DNA of 64,000 nucleotides from Maridesulfovibrio sp. (lineage in GTDB: Bacteria; Desulfobacterota; Desulfovibrionia; Desulfovibrionales; Desulfovibrionaceae). The stretch is taken from the NCBI RefSeq assembly GCF_963676065.1, contig NZ_OY780933.1:1414001-1478000 (forward strand). The letters run 5' to 3'. The notes beneath the pieces are model-generated. The model did not search any database. It was not told the origin of the DNA and was given only the letters and a program-made list of their open reading frames with translations. Shown here in pieces: positions 54,838 through 63,586 of the stretch. The first letter of the stretch is position 1. Each line of letters starts with the position of its first letter. The translations under genes were made by a program, and so were the position numbers.

Positions 54838-55395
54838 TTACGAGCTTTCCTGGCGTGCTTGGTTTTCCAAATATTCAGCTCGTTGTTGTTGAAGTAGCTG
54901 GAGTTGATAGTAAATAGGGTCGGATTTCATAGACTCGTAATCCACGCTCGCTTTGGGCTTGGCAATGCTGTCGTACTGGGCTTGTGTCATGGCAGAGGAC
55001 GATTTCACTATTTCACCCCCCATTGTTTCGGCAATTTTTTCCGCCCTGTCTTGAGCCAGACCAGGACCGCTCGATAAGTTTTGACTCCCACGGAGAGCAT
55101 TTTGAATCCCTGAGAGGGCTGCGTTTGAGCTTTGCACAAAACCGTTATTGTCTATTTCGCAGATGACATTTCCATTCACCTCGATCGTTGCATATGATGA
55201 ATTGGATGGATTGCAGGAGGGATCAGGCATCTTGGTATAAAGACATTCAAGAAATTTTTGCTGGCCCTCAATATAGGATTGGTAGAATTCTTCCGAACCT
55301 TCGGAAACATGGAACATAGTAAGATCTGCTTTATCCAGCTTTTTGGCCTGGGATAAATCTCTGGACCTCTCGTTAGAAGCTGCAATATACGACAT
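54838..55395 (-). CDS. Unknown 185-residue protein
   Basis: No signal peptide or membrane helix. The sequence starts MSYIAASNERSRDLSQAKKL and is rich in Ser, Gln and Ala, with a central CEIDNNGFVQSS and a C-terminal helical stretch LQLLQQQRAEYLENQARQ. AGGAAG precedes the ATG. It resembles no family I know. It is cargo between array fragments a and b, upstream of the small exported protein on the same strand. Confidence 0.6.
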   Translation of the reverse strand: MSYIAASNERSRDLSQAKKLDKADLTMFHVSEGSEEFYQSYIEGQQKFLECLYTKMPDPSCNPSNSSYATIEVNGNVICEIDNNGFVQSSNAALSGIQNALRGSQNLSSGPGLAQDRAEKIAETMGGEIVKSSSAMTQAQYDSIAKPKASVDYESMKSDPIYYQLQLLQQQRAEYLENQARQESS

Positions 55396-55588
55396 GGAGA
55401 CTTCCTTATGGGGTATTTTATTCCGGTTTTGGATTTGCGAAAATTTTAAGCAATATACATGCCGATAGTATACGAGGGAAGTCTATAATTAATTGTATGT
55501 TGGTTTAAAGCCTCGCATTATAACCTTGGGATATCCCTGCCTGGAGATCAGTTGGGTTGCCTTGTTAAGCTTTAGCGGCACCAAAAAG

Positions 55589-55625
55589 AAAAAGGATACT
55601 AATCTAAACGATTAGTATCCTTTTT
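55589..55625 (-). terminator. Array hairpin b
   Basis: A perfect 16-bp stem, AAAAAGGATACTAATC with GATTAGTATCCTTTTT, loop TAAAC, 9 bp beyond the CCA end of fragment b. Nearly identical to hairpin d (60228-60260). Confidence 0.85.
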
Positions 55626-55634
55626 CTTGAAAAA

Positions 55635-55681
55635 TGGCGGAGCCGAAGGGACTCGAACCCTCGGCCTCCGGCGTGACAGGC
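55635..55681 (-). repeat. tRNA-Asp 3'-half fragment b
   Basis: 47 nt identical to the 3' end of the intact tRNA-Asp genes at 57594 and 62465, from the last base of the anticodon stem through CCA. Upstream of the junction the sequence is unrelated and contains GCAAG-TTCA-CTTGC. The 5' half of the tRNA is absent. Confidence 0.9.
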
Positions 55682-55906
55682 AAGTGAACTTGCTACAGCG
55701 TATTAGAATTTAAGAACTCACTCTAAGAAAGAATAAGAGAGTAGACGTAGTGGACTTGCTGATGATCTTTTGCGCTCTTGATGCAGTCTCCTCCAGAGGC
55801 GCAACGAAAGAAACTATTCGTGAAGGAGCATTGCCAATTAATTTGATTGGTGATGGTTGAGATTAAAATAGGTACCTCAAACCGCTCACGGCAGGAATAG
55901 CCAGGT

Positions 55907-57214
55907 TTACTTTGTGTACTCTTGCACTGCAGGCTCCTGCTGAGTTGTGCAGTGAATGCCTCCACCACCGAAATTGATGCTCAGGGTGTTAATGGCAATC
56001 ACTTTGCGATTCGGAAAAATTCTTTGAAGCACTTTAAGAGCTTGTTCATCCTTTTTCCTGACTGATTCGGGGGCCCCTTTGAACCAATACTTCTGGGCCA
56101 AAACAATATCATTAGTGATCAGAAAATTACAATAACTCTGTGCAGGGATAAGTTTGATCGGATTACCAAAAGGAAAAACTGTTCCGTCCGTAAATTGGGG
56201 GAACGAGGCCAAATTTAAATAAGCGGCATCGGTGGGGGAGGCGGTAAAATATTGTAATTCGGGCATGGGAATACGAACAATTTTGAACGGCTTACCATCT
56301 TGGTCGCGAGCCTGCTTGAGGATTGCAACATTCTCCTCCATGCGCCGACGGTTCTCCTTTTCAACCGGTCCACGGGAAGCTTCTTCCTCACTTACCTCAG
56401 CCAACAGGATGGTATCAGGGGCCACAAATCGGCAAAATTCGTCCGTATGGTTGTTGGCTGATCCGCTACGGTACGCAACTCCTTTACCGTCTGGGCCGGG
56501 TAAAGTGGAAGTGTTGTACGGGTCATCGTCTAATATGCCGCTTTTAAGCCAGATGAAATTGGTCCCCCCCAACATCTGGGACAAGGCCGCCTCAATGTCA
56601 GCTCTTGATAGATTGGGATTGCGCTGAAACTCGCAGGCTTCAGTCAATATGATGGAGCCTTTGCCGTTAAGTTCCCGGTTTCCCCCTTCGCTGATCAATC
56701 GGGTCATGCGACTGGAAAGCCCAAGAAATTTAGCCGCATCTCGGTCAATGCGTTCCATCATTCGGGCATGAGGATGAGATTCCGGGGTGTAGCCCCAACA
56801 ATTGAAATTAAAGTCCGCAATGCTTTTAGTTCCACGATCATCTACAGTAAAAATGGGGCCGAAGTCCCGCCAGTAGAGCATAGTGAAGGGAGTGATGAAG
56901 AAAGAAATATTACTAGTATTCACAGAATTTTCATTAAGTAAGGAAAAGACATGATTTTCTTGTTCCTTACTCGGAACACAGATGCGAACCTTTACATGTT
57001 TCGCAAGATTGCGGGCCATTTCAAGAAGTACCGTGTCGGTGTTGAATCCCTTGATGTACTCCTTGGAAAGCCACCCCATCCAAACTGTTTCATGCGGTTC
57101 AAACTCTGCAGGGAAGCGCCACTTGGAAGCCTGCAGCGCTGACGCAGGCAAAGGAAGTGCAAAAGCAACAAGCATCAAGAGACATAAAATACTGATGACC
57201 GGTCGGTTGTTCAT
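55907..57214 (-). CDS. Exported agmatine deiminase/peptidylarginine deiminase-family protein
   Basis: 435 residues. The body matches the agmatine deiminase (PPAD) family: FEPHETVWMGW, LYWRDFGPIF, EGGNRELNGKG, NNHTDEFCRF and the catalytic Cys in GGGGIHCTTQQEP near the C-terminus. Unusually it begins with a signal peptide (ISILCLLMLVAFALPLPASA), so it should act in the periplasm. The family converts agmatine to N-carbamoylputrescine or peptidyl-arginine to citrulline. It is the only gene between tRNA-Asp copy f and fragment b, which supports the idea of a single-gene cargo unit. Confidence 0.9.
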   Translation of the reverse strand: MNNRPVISILCLLMLVAFALPLPASALQASKWRFPAEFEPHETVWMGWLSKEYIKGFNTDTVLLEMARNLAKHVKVRICVPSKEQENHVFSLLNENSVNTSNISFFITPFTMLYWRDFGPIFTVDDRGTKSIADFNFNCWGYTPESHPHARMMERIDRDAAKFLGLSSRMTRLISEGGNRELNGKGSIILTEACEFQRNPNLSRADIEAALSQMLGGTNFIWLKSGILDDDPYNTSTLPGPDGKGVAYRSGSANNHTDEFCRFVAPDTILLAEVSEEEASRGPVEKENRRRMEENVAILKQARDQDGKPFKIVRIPMPELQYFTASPTDAAYLNLASFPQFTDGTVFPFGNPIKLIPAQSYCNFLITNDIVLAQKYWFKGAPESVRKKDEQALKVLQRIFPNRKVIAINTLSINFGGGGIHCTTQQEPAVQEYTK

Positions 57215-57549
57215 GCTAATATCCTTGGTTGGCTCTCACTTATGAGAATTCTGACTAAGCTGGTTATTACACAGTTTTCATTATCTGTATATATTCTATG
57301 GCTAACCCCTGGGTTACCAAGAAAAAACTGACCTGCATTTATGGATGTAATGCATTGAATTGTTGAAGGAAACTGTTGCAATAGTCTGCTCTTGGAAAGA
57401 GCAGGACAATGTGTCTTCAGGAGTGTGCTTCATGTCATCCAGAACTTGTTCTCATCGCAATTCTACGAATATTGGATTTTTGGGCTTGTTCTTAAGAATC
57501 GGCTGTGTCCGGTCTCATCCTCACCCTTGTGTCCAAAATACCAAAAGAG
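57215..57549. other. Intergenic DNA upstream of the deiminase
   Basis: About 335 bp containing the deiminase promoter region. Short open frames exist but none has a ribosome site or recognisable product. Confidence 0.35.
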
Positions 57550-57584
57550 AAAAGGGTATCAATCATTTAGATTGATACCCTTTT
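57550..57584 (-). terminator. Array hairpin f
   Basis: AAAAGGGTATCAATC/GATTGATACCCTTTT, a perfect 15-bp stem, 9 bp after the CCA end of tRNA-Asp copy f, ending on the minus strand with TTTTCTCTTTT. Confidence 0.9.
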
Positions 57585-57593
57585 CAGGAAAAG

Positions 57594-57670
<77 letters not shown>

Positions 57671-57914
57671 GCATATATTTAAGCACGTTAAGCGGTGCTT
57701 AAGTTCTCTTTCGTGAGAAAGTTTCTATGTAAAACTGCATCTGCTCGCAATTATAAAGATTTAGTTTTAAAATAACCAAACAGTTTTGTGCTTTAAGTGT
57801 CTGTTGTGACGTAATAATTTGCTATGCTTCGTTTATTATTTTTATGGATTTTGGGTAGCTGGTAGACATGTCACTGAGTATTTATTCGGAATAATTGCCC
57901 GGAATCTGCGCAGG

Positions 57915-58751
57915 CTAATAGTCTAGCCTAAGGCCCACGCCGGCCTCGCATAGATTGGCAACGCTGGAAAGTTTGATTTTAGATGCCAGATCCGTGCAAT
58001 GACAGGCAAAAATTCGTTGCGCATTTAACTTGCTGAAATAGTCCAGAGTGCCTTGAACCTGTTCGGGCTTAGGATCTAGCAGGTGGAAGCCACCTATCAC
58101 GTCGAGTATGCGTTCTTCTCCGCAGACTTCGCGGGCATGCGCAATTATGTTGCATATCCCTGCATGTGAACATCCGGTTATGATTACCAGTCCTTCGCCG
58201 GTGCGGTAAGCCATAGCGGAATCTTCTTTGACGAAACAGTCATCGATTCCCTCGGAAGTCCTGACTTTGCCCATGGGATCAAGATTCTCGAAATCGTTTT
58301 TGCGCGGTATTTCACCTAAGAATACGATGTCGTCAGTTATCCAGAGCGGATCTTTGGACAGCTGTACGGAACAGAAATTATTGATTGTTGCCTCGGTAAG
58401 GAAAGAACCAATTTCGGGCAGACCGTCCGCAGTGCGGCTGCAAAATACATCAGGATGGGCGATGAACTCCGGCTTCGGCGAGCCTAAACCCTCAATTATT
58501 GCTTCGGAAAAAAGCTGAAAGAGCGGGGCGAGCCCCCAGCTGTGATCCATGTGTGAATGTGAGAGCACGAGGCTGTCCAGCTTCAGCAGGTCGATACCTA
58601 TCCGTGATGCGTTGCGGATAAAAGCATCGCTGTATCCGGCATCAAAAAGAATATTCTTTTCGTTTGTCGCAATGTGGAAACTCAGCCCTGGTTCACCAAG
58701 AAAGTATCTATCGATGAAGGTGTTGTTATCAACTAAAACAGTCAGTTGCAT
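57915..58751 (-). CDS. MBL-fold metallo-hydrolase
   Basis: 278 residues. Metal-binding motifs are SHSHMDHSWG, TGCSHAGI, GGFHL and FACHCTD, typical of the metallo-beta-lactamase subgroup related to the methanopterin-pathway phosphate synthase-like proteins. It starts MQLTVLVDNNTFIDRYFLGEPG. It should be a cytoplasmic hydrolase with two metal ions; the substrate is unknown. It is cargo between fragment c and tRNA-Asp copy f. Confidence 0.85.
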   Translation of the reverse strand: MQLTVLVDNNTFIDRYFLGEPGLSFHIATNEKNILFDAGYSDAFIRNASRIGIDLLKLDSLVLSHSHMDHSWGLAPLFQLFSEAIIEGLGSPKPEFIAHPDVFCSRTADGLPEIGSFLTEATINNFCSVQLSKDPLWITDDIVFLGEIPRKNDFENLDPMGKVRTSEGIDDCFVKEDSAMAYRTGEGLVIITGCSHAGICNIIAHAREVCGEERILDVIGGFHLLDPKPEQVQGTLDYFSKLNAQRIFACHCTDLASKIKLSSVANLCEAGVGLRLDY

Positions 58752-58800
58752 ATGTGTTTTTCCGGTTGCTAATTGTGTTTCATGATCCAGATTATAGGAT

Positions 58801-59051
58801 TCATTTGCGAGATCTGTAATGTGCCTGAATGATGGTCAGATCGGCCAGCTTGCCGAATCTGGGGAGATCATCCTGATGGCAGGTCTCGATGTGCTCCATT
58901 CGGTGCAGAATTCTGTAACCTTTTTTTGCTCAATCTTTTTATTAGCTTCACGCGCATTTGAGATCGCGTCAAGCAGGGATTTTATCGAACCGTCCCCTAT
59001 TGAATGGGCGGCGACCTGAGTTCCTAGCCTGTCCACCAACACTCCCCACTC
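58801..59051 (-). pseudogene. Remnant of a YtcJ-like amidohydrolase
   Basis: Two frames on the minus strand together read as an amidohydrolase 3 fragment: LGTQVAAHSIGDGSIKSLLD, then after a frame change at the A7 tract (58921-58927) HRMEHIETCHQDDLPRFGKL, ending at a stop (58801-58803). Intact relatives have the same order (VHAIGD then HRIEH). An in-frame stop lies just upstream (59052-59054). Only ~80 codons of a ~550-codon gene remain, so it is a decayed cargo gene. Confidence 0.65.
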
Positions 59052-59080
59052 TTATGTCCTATCCCGCAAATATAGAACAC

Positions 59081-59104
59081 GCCACTAATCTTACGATTGA
59101 TGGC
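59081..59104 (-). terminator. Array hairpin c
   Basis: GCCACTAATC-TTAC-GATTGATGGC, imperfect stem, 14 bp after the CCA end of fragment c. The loop and arms nearly match hairpin e (62427-62450). No T tract follows here, so it is decayed as a terminator. Confidence 0.6.
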
Positions 59105-59118
59105 TTTCTGGCGAAAAG

Positions 59119-59163
59119 TGGCGGAGCCGAAGTCGATTTGGCTCGCGGCTTCCGGCGTGACAG
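59119..59163 (-). repeat. tRNA-Asp 3'-half fragment c (degenerate)
   Basis: 45 nt aligned without gaps to the tRNA-Asp 3' half. The outer 14 nt at the CCA end and ~18 nt at the anticodon end are well kept (one change), while the T arm has many substitutions. The junction is exactly at the first base of the anticodon loop (CTGTCAC). Confidence 0.75.
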
Positions 59164-59285
59164 TTGAGATGTTAATGGAAAGTTGGGGGAACATTCTGAT
59201 AGAATGTAATGCCCTTACTATGGGCTTTTGCTAAAGAAAGGTGAATTGAGGGTAAGCGCCAGCTATAGACCTTGTTAGTTTATTG

Positions 59286-60071
59286 TTAGTGTATCTGGTA
59301 CGTATCTTTTATTTTTCGCCATTTCTTATTCTTCTTTAATTTCGCTACAAAGTTAAAAATAAATTTTTTAAGTTTTGGGGATGGATTGTTAAGAAGTAAG
59401 TGACGAGTGTACTTCGCCAAAGGAGTTGGAGATATGTATGCTTTGTCTTTGTATCCAAATTTTAAAAGCAGGTATCCCAGCGTGGATTTTGGTATTGTTG
59501 TGAAATCATTGCCATGGTTCTCTATGACTGTACGCAGATTTAATGCCATGTTTTTAGCATCCCTACGCTTTATTTTACCTTGGGCTACAGCTGAGTCCAG
59601 ATCCTTGTATTTATGTCCATGAACACCTGCAATGGTAAGGCCGTAAACTGATTCAGGACCTGAATAGTTTACTGGAAATGATTTTCTGGAAACAATTTCA
59701 TTCTTATCATGCAGCAGAGGGGGACTCCATACGAAGTTTGCCTTACCTTTTTCCTCCATCCAAATAGGGCTGACAAATAAAGCAATTCCTGTTCGGCCGG
59801 CTTTGAGAAATGTATCAAGGCGTTTTCTGGACATTGATACTAAGTAGAATGTGAATTGTCCTTTTGACTCTTCATTAAGAAGATTAACTATATCATGTTC
59901 CAGTCCCTGATCTTGTCCTATGGCGAACGGAGGTTCATTGTAGTAGCACCAAACGGGTATTTCTAGATCTGCCAATGCAGGTGTTGATGCTAAAATGATT
60001 ATTGTAAATAATGCAAACGCACGTATTATCTGGAAAGTGTGTTTGGGGCTGAGGGGAAGATGTATAGCCAT
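59286..60071 (-). CDS. Family-3-like periplasmic solute-binding protein
   Basis: 261 residues with a signal peptide (IRAFALFTIIILASTPALA). The body resembles amino-acid-type binding proteins: PVWCYYNEPPFAIGQDQGLEHDIVNLL, ending with LKKNKKWRKIKDTYQ. AAGGAG directly precedes the ATG. There is no ABC permease or kinase partner nearby, so it may act as a free receptor or be orphan cargo. It is the only gene between fragments c and d. Confidence 0.8.
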   Translation of the reverse strand: MAIHLPLSPKHTFQIIRAFALFTIIILASTPALADLEIPVWCYYNEPPFAIGQDQGLEHDIVNLLNEESKGQFTFYLVSMSRKRLDTFLKAGRTGIALFVSPIWMEEKGKANFVWSPPLLHDKNEIVSRKSFPVNYSGPESVYGLTIAGVHGHKYKDLDSAVAQGKIKRRDAKNMALNLRTVIENHGNDFTTIPKSTLGYLLLKFGYKDKAYISPTPLAKYTRHLLLNNPSPKLKKFIFNFVAKLKKNKKWRKIKDTYQIH

Positions 60072-60227
60072 ACTCCTTCTAAAAAAAATTAGAACAACAT
60101 GTAGAAGTCGATAAAACCAGTATACATTTTTGAGGAAGGGGTATGCTGGCGTATAGCGCAGTCTAAAAAAATATAACTATTGTGTCCATTAACTAGTTCT
60201 ATCAATGTATCCAATGCACAAAAAAGA

Positions 60228-60260
60228 AAAGGATACCAATCTAAACGATTAGTATCCTTT
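60228..60260 (-). terminator. Array hairpin d
   Basis: AAAGGATACCAATC/GATTAGTATCCTTT (one mismatch), loop TAAAC, 10 bp after the CCA end of fragment d, followed on the minus strand by TCTTTTTT. Confidence 0.85.
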
Positions 60261-60270
60261 CCTTAAAAAA

Positions 60271-60316
60271 TGGCGGAGCCGAAGGGACTCTAACCCTCGG
60301 CCTTCGGCGTGACAGG
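60271..60316 (-). repeat. tRNA-Asp 3'-half fragment d
   Basis: 46 nt matching the tRNA-Asp 3' half with two substitutions, one in the T loop and one near the variable region. The junction lies one base before the anticodon loop. The 5' half is absent. Confidence 0.88.
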
Positions 60317-60432
60317 AGTGCTGTATGTTTTAGTAATTCAATTAATTTGATGATTTAGAAGATTCACCAAACTAAATATTATCATTTTTTTCAGCTGATG
60401 GGTGCTTGTATGGGATTTTCTATGCTTAAAGA

Positions 60433-60470
60433 AAAGAGAGTGATCGGCAATTTCGCTGACCACTCTCTTT
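60433..60470 (-). terminator. Terminator of the phytase-like gene
   Basis: AAAGAGAGTG/CACTCTCTTT stem, followed on the minus strand by TCTTTAAG; 18 bp after the gene's stop. It is separate from the array hairpins in sequence. Confidence 0.75.
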
Positions 60471-60487
60471 CATTTTATTCAGGTCGT

Positions 60488-61918
60488 TTAATCAAGTTTT
60501 ATGTCGACGATGTACAGCGTATTGCCGTCGATCATGGTGTCGTTGAGCATTTTTTGATGCAGCTTGCCTTTGGTGGACCATGATGCAAAATCATCATCGT
60601 TCAAGACTCCAAGAGTGGTCTCATTAATCAACCAGAGCCCTTCCATCTTGTCGTGCGGATAGCCGACTTCTTTGACCATATCCACGACAAGCTTCTTGGA
60701 AACGGGCTTTATTCCAGCCGCCTCAAGCATTTCCCAGCCGCCTTTTTGAACAGCCTGTTCAACGGTCATGCCATTTATGAGAAGGCCAAGCTTCTCATCC
60801 TGTTTCAAACCGTTGCCGGACACTTTTTCCAGATCAGTTCCGGTTGAAAGATCGATGAGATACACATGCTTTTGCGCTTTGGCGTCCTTGTTCAAAAATT
60901 TGCCGTCACGCTCAATGACCAGGAACTTCGTTGGGGAAACCGCAACGATTTCAGAGTTGGAGTTTGCCGTCTTTTCCTGCTTGTAAAGGAATTGTGAGAC
61001 AGCTCCTGTTTGCGGATCGATTGTGACAATGCGGGTGGCATCCAGTTTTTGAACACTCTTGTTCGGGTTGCGCATGGTGGACTGCATGATGCCCACCAGG
61101 GTTTTCTCATCCGGGGTAATGGCTAAGCCTTCCATCCCTCTGTTGGGACGACGGTTGGCAAATTCTGCAGGCAGATTGACCTTGCACCGTTTATCGGCTC
61201 TGAAAGCGTTGATGCGTTCGATTTCCTTTCCCTCGCTGTCAAAATGGACCATGTGGGGCCCGTATTCGTCACTGACCCAGAATGTCCCGTCGGAAACAGC
61301 GACAAGTCCTTCTCCATCGAGACCGTAATCATCCTTACGGATTGGATTATAGTCCGGGCTGGATGCATCGTTGTTGAATGGTTTTTCGCCGTTTTTGAGA
61401 ATGGGACTGCCGTCATTGTGGTAAGGTGTTTCGCCAGTACCGCCCAGTGCAGATGAGTTTGGAAGGCCGGTGATGCGTGTTCCGTCAGGACGACGGAGCA
61501 GGATTGTTTTTACGAGTTTGACACTGCCGTCCTGTTGAAGTTCGAAAAGTCCGATGCGGGGGGTGTAATCAGGAGTCGGAAAAATCTTCCCCTTGCCGTA
61601 TGCCTTTGTGGAGTATTTAGCGTTCGGGCCGCGGTCAGTCAGGGCGTAGAATTGATTGGCAACGGTAGGGTGCGCAGTCATTGCTGAACCAAATCCGCCA
61701 TTGCGGACTTCCATGTTTTGATTCGGTTTCAAGCCATCGAGCATGTCGCTTCGCAAAACAGTATACGGAAGTCGTACTCCGTTGCGGTCGATTTTTTGCG
61801 TCGCTTTTAAGACGCTGACATTGGCCTGATCGTTTGCCTGAGCATAAATTGCATTAAAACTCAAGGCAAGTCCGAGGACGCCTCCGGCGAGAAGATGACG
61901 AAATTTTAAATTTTTCAT
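60488..61918 (-). CDS. Exported phytase-like esterase (PF13449-type)
   Basis: 476 residues with a signal peptide (LLAGGVLGLALSFNAIYA, cleavage near QAN). The body fits the esterase-like activity of phytase family: GGFGSAMTAHP, FYALTDRGPNA, DGEGLVAVSDGTFWVSDEYGP, NRGMEGLAITPD and DKMEGLWLIN. A beta-propeller in the periplasm or outside the cell is expected. Activity on phosphate esters is inferred from the family only. It has its own ribosome site (AGGAAA) and terminator and is the sole gene between tRNA-Asp copy e and fragment d. Confidence 0.85.
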   Translation of the reverse strand: MKNLKFRHLLAGGVLGLALSFNAIYAQANDQANVSVLKATQKIDRNGVRLPYTVLRSDMLDGLKPNQNMEVRNGGFGSAMTAHPTVANQFYALTDRGPNAKYSTKAYGKGKIFPTPDYTPRIGLFELQQDGSVKLVKTILLRRPDGTRITGLPNSSALGGTGETPYHNDGSPILKNGEKPFNNDASSPDYNPIRKDDYGLDGEGLVAVSDGTFWVSDEYGPHMVHFDSEGKEIERINAFRADKRCKVNLPAEFANRRPNRGMEGLAITPDEKTLVGIMQSTMRNPNKSVQKLDATRIVTIDPQTGAVSQFLYKQEKTANSNSEIVAVSPTKFLVIERDGKFLNKDAKAQKHVYLIDLSTGTDLEKVSGNGLKQDEKLGLLINGMTVEQAVQKGGWEMLEAAGIKPVSKKLVVDMVKEVGYPHDKMEGLWLINETTLGVLNDDDFASWSTKGKLHQKMLNDTMIDGNTLYIVDIKLD

Positions 61919-62424
61919 TGAAATTTCCTGTTAGTGTTTGGAGTGAAAATAATTATTATATCACACTTTTTTTTCTTGGATTTCTTTTCAAATTCATGAA
62001 CATTTCGTTACCGGGGGGAAACAGCCGGAGCTAATCGTTTGTTTATATTGTGGGCTTTTTCCATAACAGCGTCATCAGACGCACTTCATTGGAAGAATTG
62101 CAGGCTGTGAAAGCTGTCCAGAACGGCAAGCATGGAGTTTAAACTGAACGGACATTTCGGCCATTAGAAAGACGGACTGTCAGATCAAGTATGAACCACT
62201 ACATGTCAACATTGCGGTGCCGATCTTCGATATTTACCTGATTCTATAAAATGTCGATGTCTTCAAATTTATAGGAGATTGGTGAGGAAAAAAGGTATTT
62301 CTGACACAATATTCTTCTCAAACAAATTGGGTAAGATAAGAGCAACAAATCGGAGGTTTAAGAATATAGCCTCCGCAACCTTAAAGAAGGGGGCGCTGAA
62401 ATTTACCAGCGTTTAAAACAGAAA
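61919..62424. other. Non-coding stretch downstream of tRNA-Asp copy e
   Basis: About 500 bp with no gene I can support. It holds a small hairpin CGGAGG/CCTCCG (62351-62356 and 62370-62375). On the minus strand it forms the upstream region of the phytase-like gene. Confidence 0.4.
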
Positions 62425-62452
62425 AAGCCACCAATCTTACGATTGATGGCTT
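62425..62452 (-). terminator. Array hairpin e
   Basis: AAGCCACCAATC pairs with GATTGATGGCTT (loop TTAC, imperfect centre), followed on the minus strand by TTTCTG; 13 bp after the CCA end of tRNA-Asp copy e. Confidence 0.8.
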
Positions 62453-62464
62453 CTCCGCGAAAAG

Positions 62465-62541
<77 letters not shown>

Positions 62542-62581
62542 GCATATATTTAAAAGCGCGGTATATTGCGCTTGTTGACGG

Positions 62582-62657
62582 TGGTAGGCGGAACAGGGCT
62601 CGAACCTGTGACCCTCGGCTTGTAAGGCCGATGCTCTCCCAACTGAGCTATCCGCCC
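62582..62657 (-). tRNA. tRNA-Val (TAC)
   Basis: 76 nt with encoded CCA. Acceptor GGGCGGA/TCCGCCT, D arm GCTC/GAGC, anticodon arm TCGGC-CTTACAA-GCCGA (anticodon TAC) and T arm ACAGG-TTCGAGC-CCTGT. Intact. Confidence 0.96.
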
Positions 62658-62790
62658 ACTGTCTTTGTGGTTTATCGTAAGCCCCTTGAATGTCTGTCAC
62701 CATTCGGTGTTGCTCACTGCCACGAGGAGGGATACTGCCGATGTAACCCTGTTTTGTCAAATGAAAATTTGAATATTTTTAAAATAAATT

Positions 62791-63567
62791 CTAATCTTCT
62801 GAAATAACAGGTTTTTTGTGTGCTATTTGTGCGAATTTTTCAAGGCTTTCAATGGGGTTTTCAGTTTGGAAGATGTTGCGGCCTATGCAGCAGCCCTTGC
62901 AGCCGGACTCAAGCCCCTGTTTGGTGTTGTTCATGGCACCTTCTACATTCTGTCCCAGCGGTCCGCCTGTCACGAGGACCGGAATCGGGCTGGCAGCCAC
63001 AGCTTTCACAAAAGTATCTCCGTTGTTGGGGTATGAGACGGCTACGATATCCGGTCCCAGTTCAGCACCGATGCGGATACAGTGGGCTACTAGGCTGGAA
63101 TCGTGCTCATTTACTATCTGGCTTCCGCGGGCGAGGACTGTTGCCAGTACCGGGAGTCCGAACTGGTGCGCTTCATCAGTTATTTCGCCGAGGTCCACAA
63201 GCATGCGGTCTTCAAGCTCATTGCCTATGTTTACATGCATGGAAACCGCGTCGGCTCCAAGGCGCAGGGCTTCGGTGATGGAGCAGACTATGTTCTTATT
63301 GTATGCTGGTGAGCCGTGCCTTGTGCCTGCATTAAGCTGGATGATGAGATTTACATCCAGCGGTACCAGATGGCCGTAATGGCGGGCCAAGCCTTTGTTG
63401 AGAATTACTCCCTGAACGCCTGAAGCGGGGAGTGACTCAAGGATGGATTGGATAGAGCCGAGCCCTTCGATCATCCCTTCATTCGCTCCGTGGTCGAGGG
63501 CCAGAATCAGTGAGTTTCCGCTTTTCTGGTCAAATAGCCTTTTGAAGCGGCGGTTAGTTCCATTCAT
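62791..63567 (-). CDS. Class I aldolase-like protein (DhnA/LacD superfamily)
   Basis: 258 residues, a TIM barrel of the DhnA/ADH-synthase group: LILALDHGANEGM near the start, ALRLGADAVSMHVNIG, PDIVAVSYPNNGD and PVLVTGGPLG, GCKGCCIGRNIFQ. Relatives make the 7-carbon precursor of the alternative aromatic pathway or cleave sugar phosphates. In the strand where these enzymes carry the Schiff-base Lys (D-I-V-K pattern) this protein has Ala (DIVAVSY), so classical class I chemistry is in doubt. AAGGA precedes the ATG. Confidence 0.75.
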   Translation of the reverse strand: MNGTNRRFKRLFDQKSGNSLILALDHGANEGMIEGLGSIQSILESLPASGVQGVILNKGLARHYGHLVPLDVNLIIQLNAGTRHGSPAYNKNIVCSITEALRLGADAVSMHVNIGNELEDRMLVDLGEITDEAHQFGLPVLATVLARGSQIVNEHDSSLVAHCIRIGAELGPDIVAVSYPNNGDTFVKAVAASPIPVLVTGGPLGQNVEGAMNNTKQGLESGCKGCCIGRNIFQTENPIESLEKFAQIAHKKPVISED

Positions 63568-63586
63568 TGTTTGTTAAATCCTTATG

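Noticed and set aside
61919..62424. Possible gene remnant between the phytase-like gene and tRNA-Asp
   Set aside because: Short frames on both strands gave no recognisable protein pattern; recorded as non-coding.
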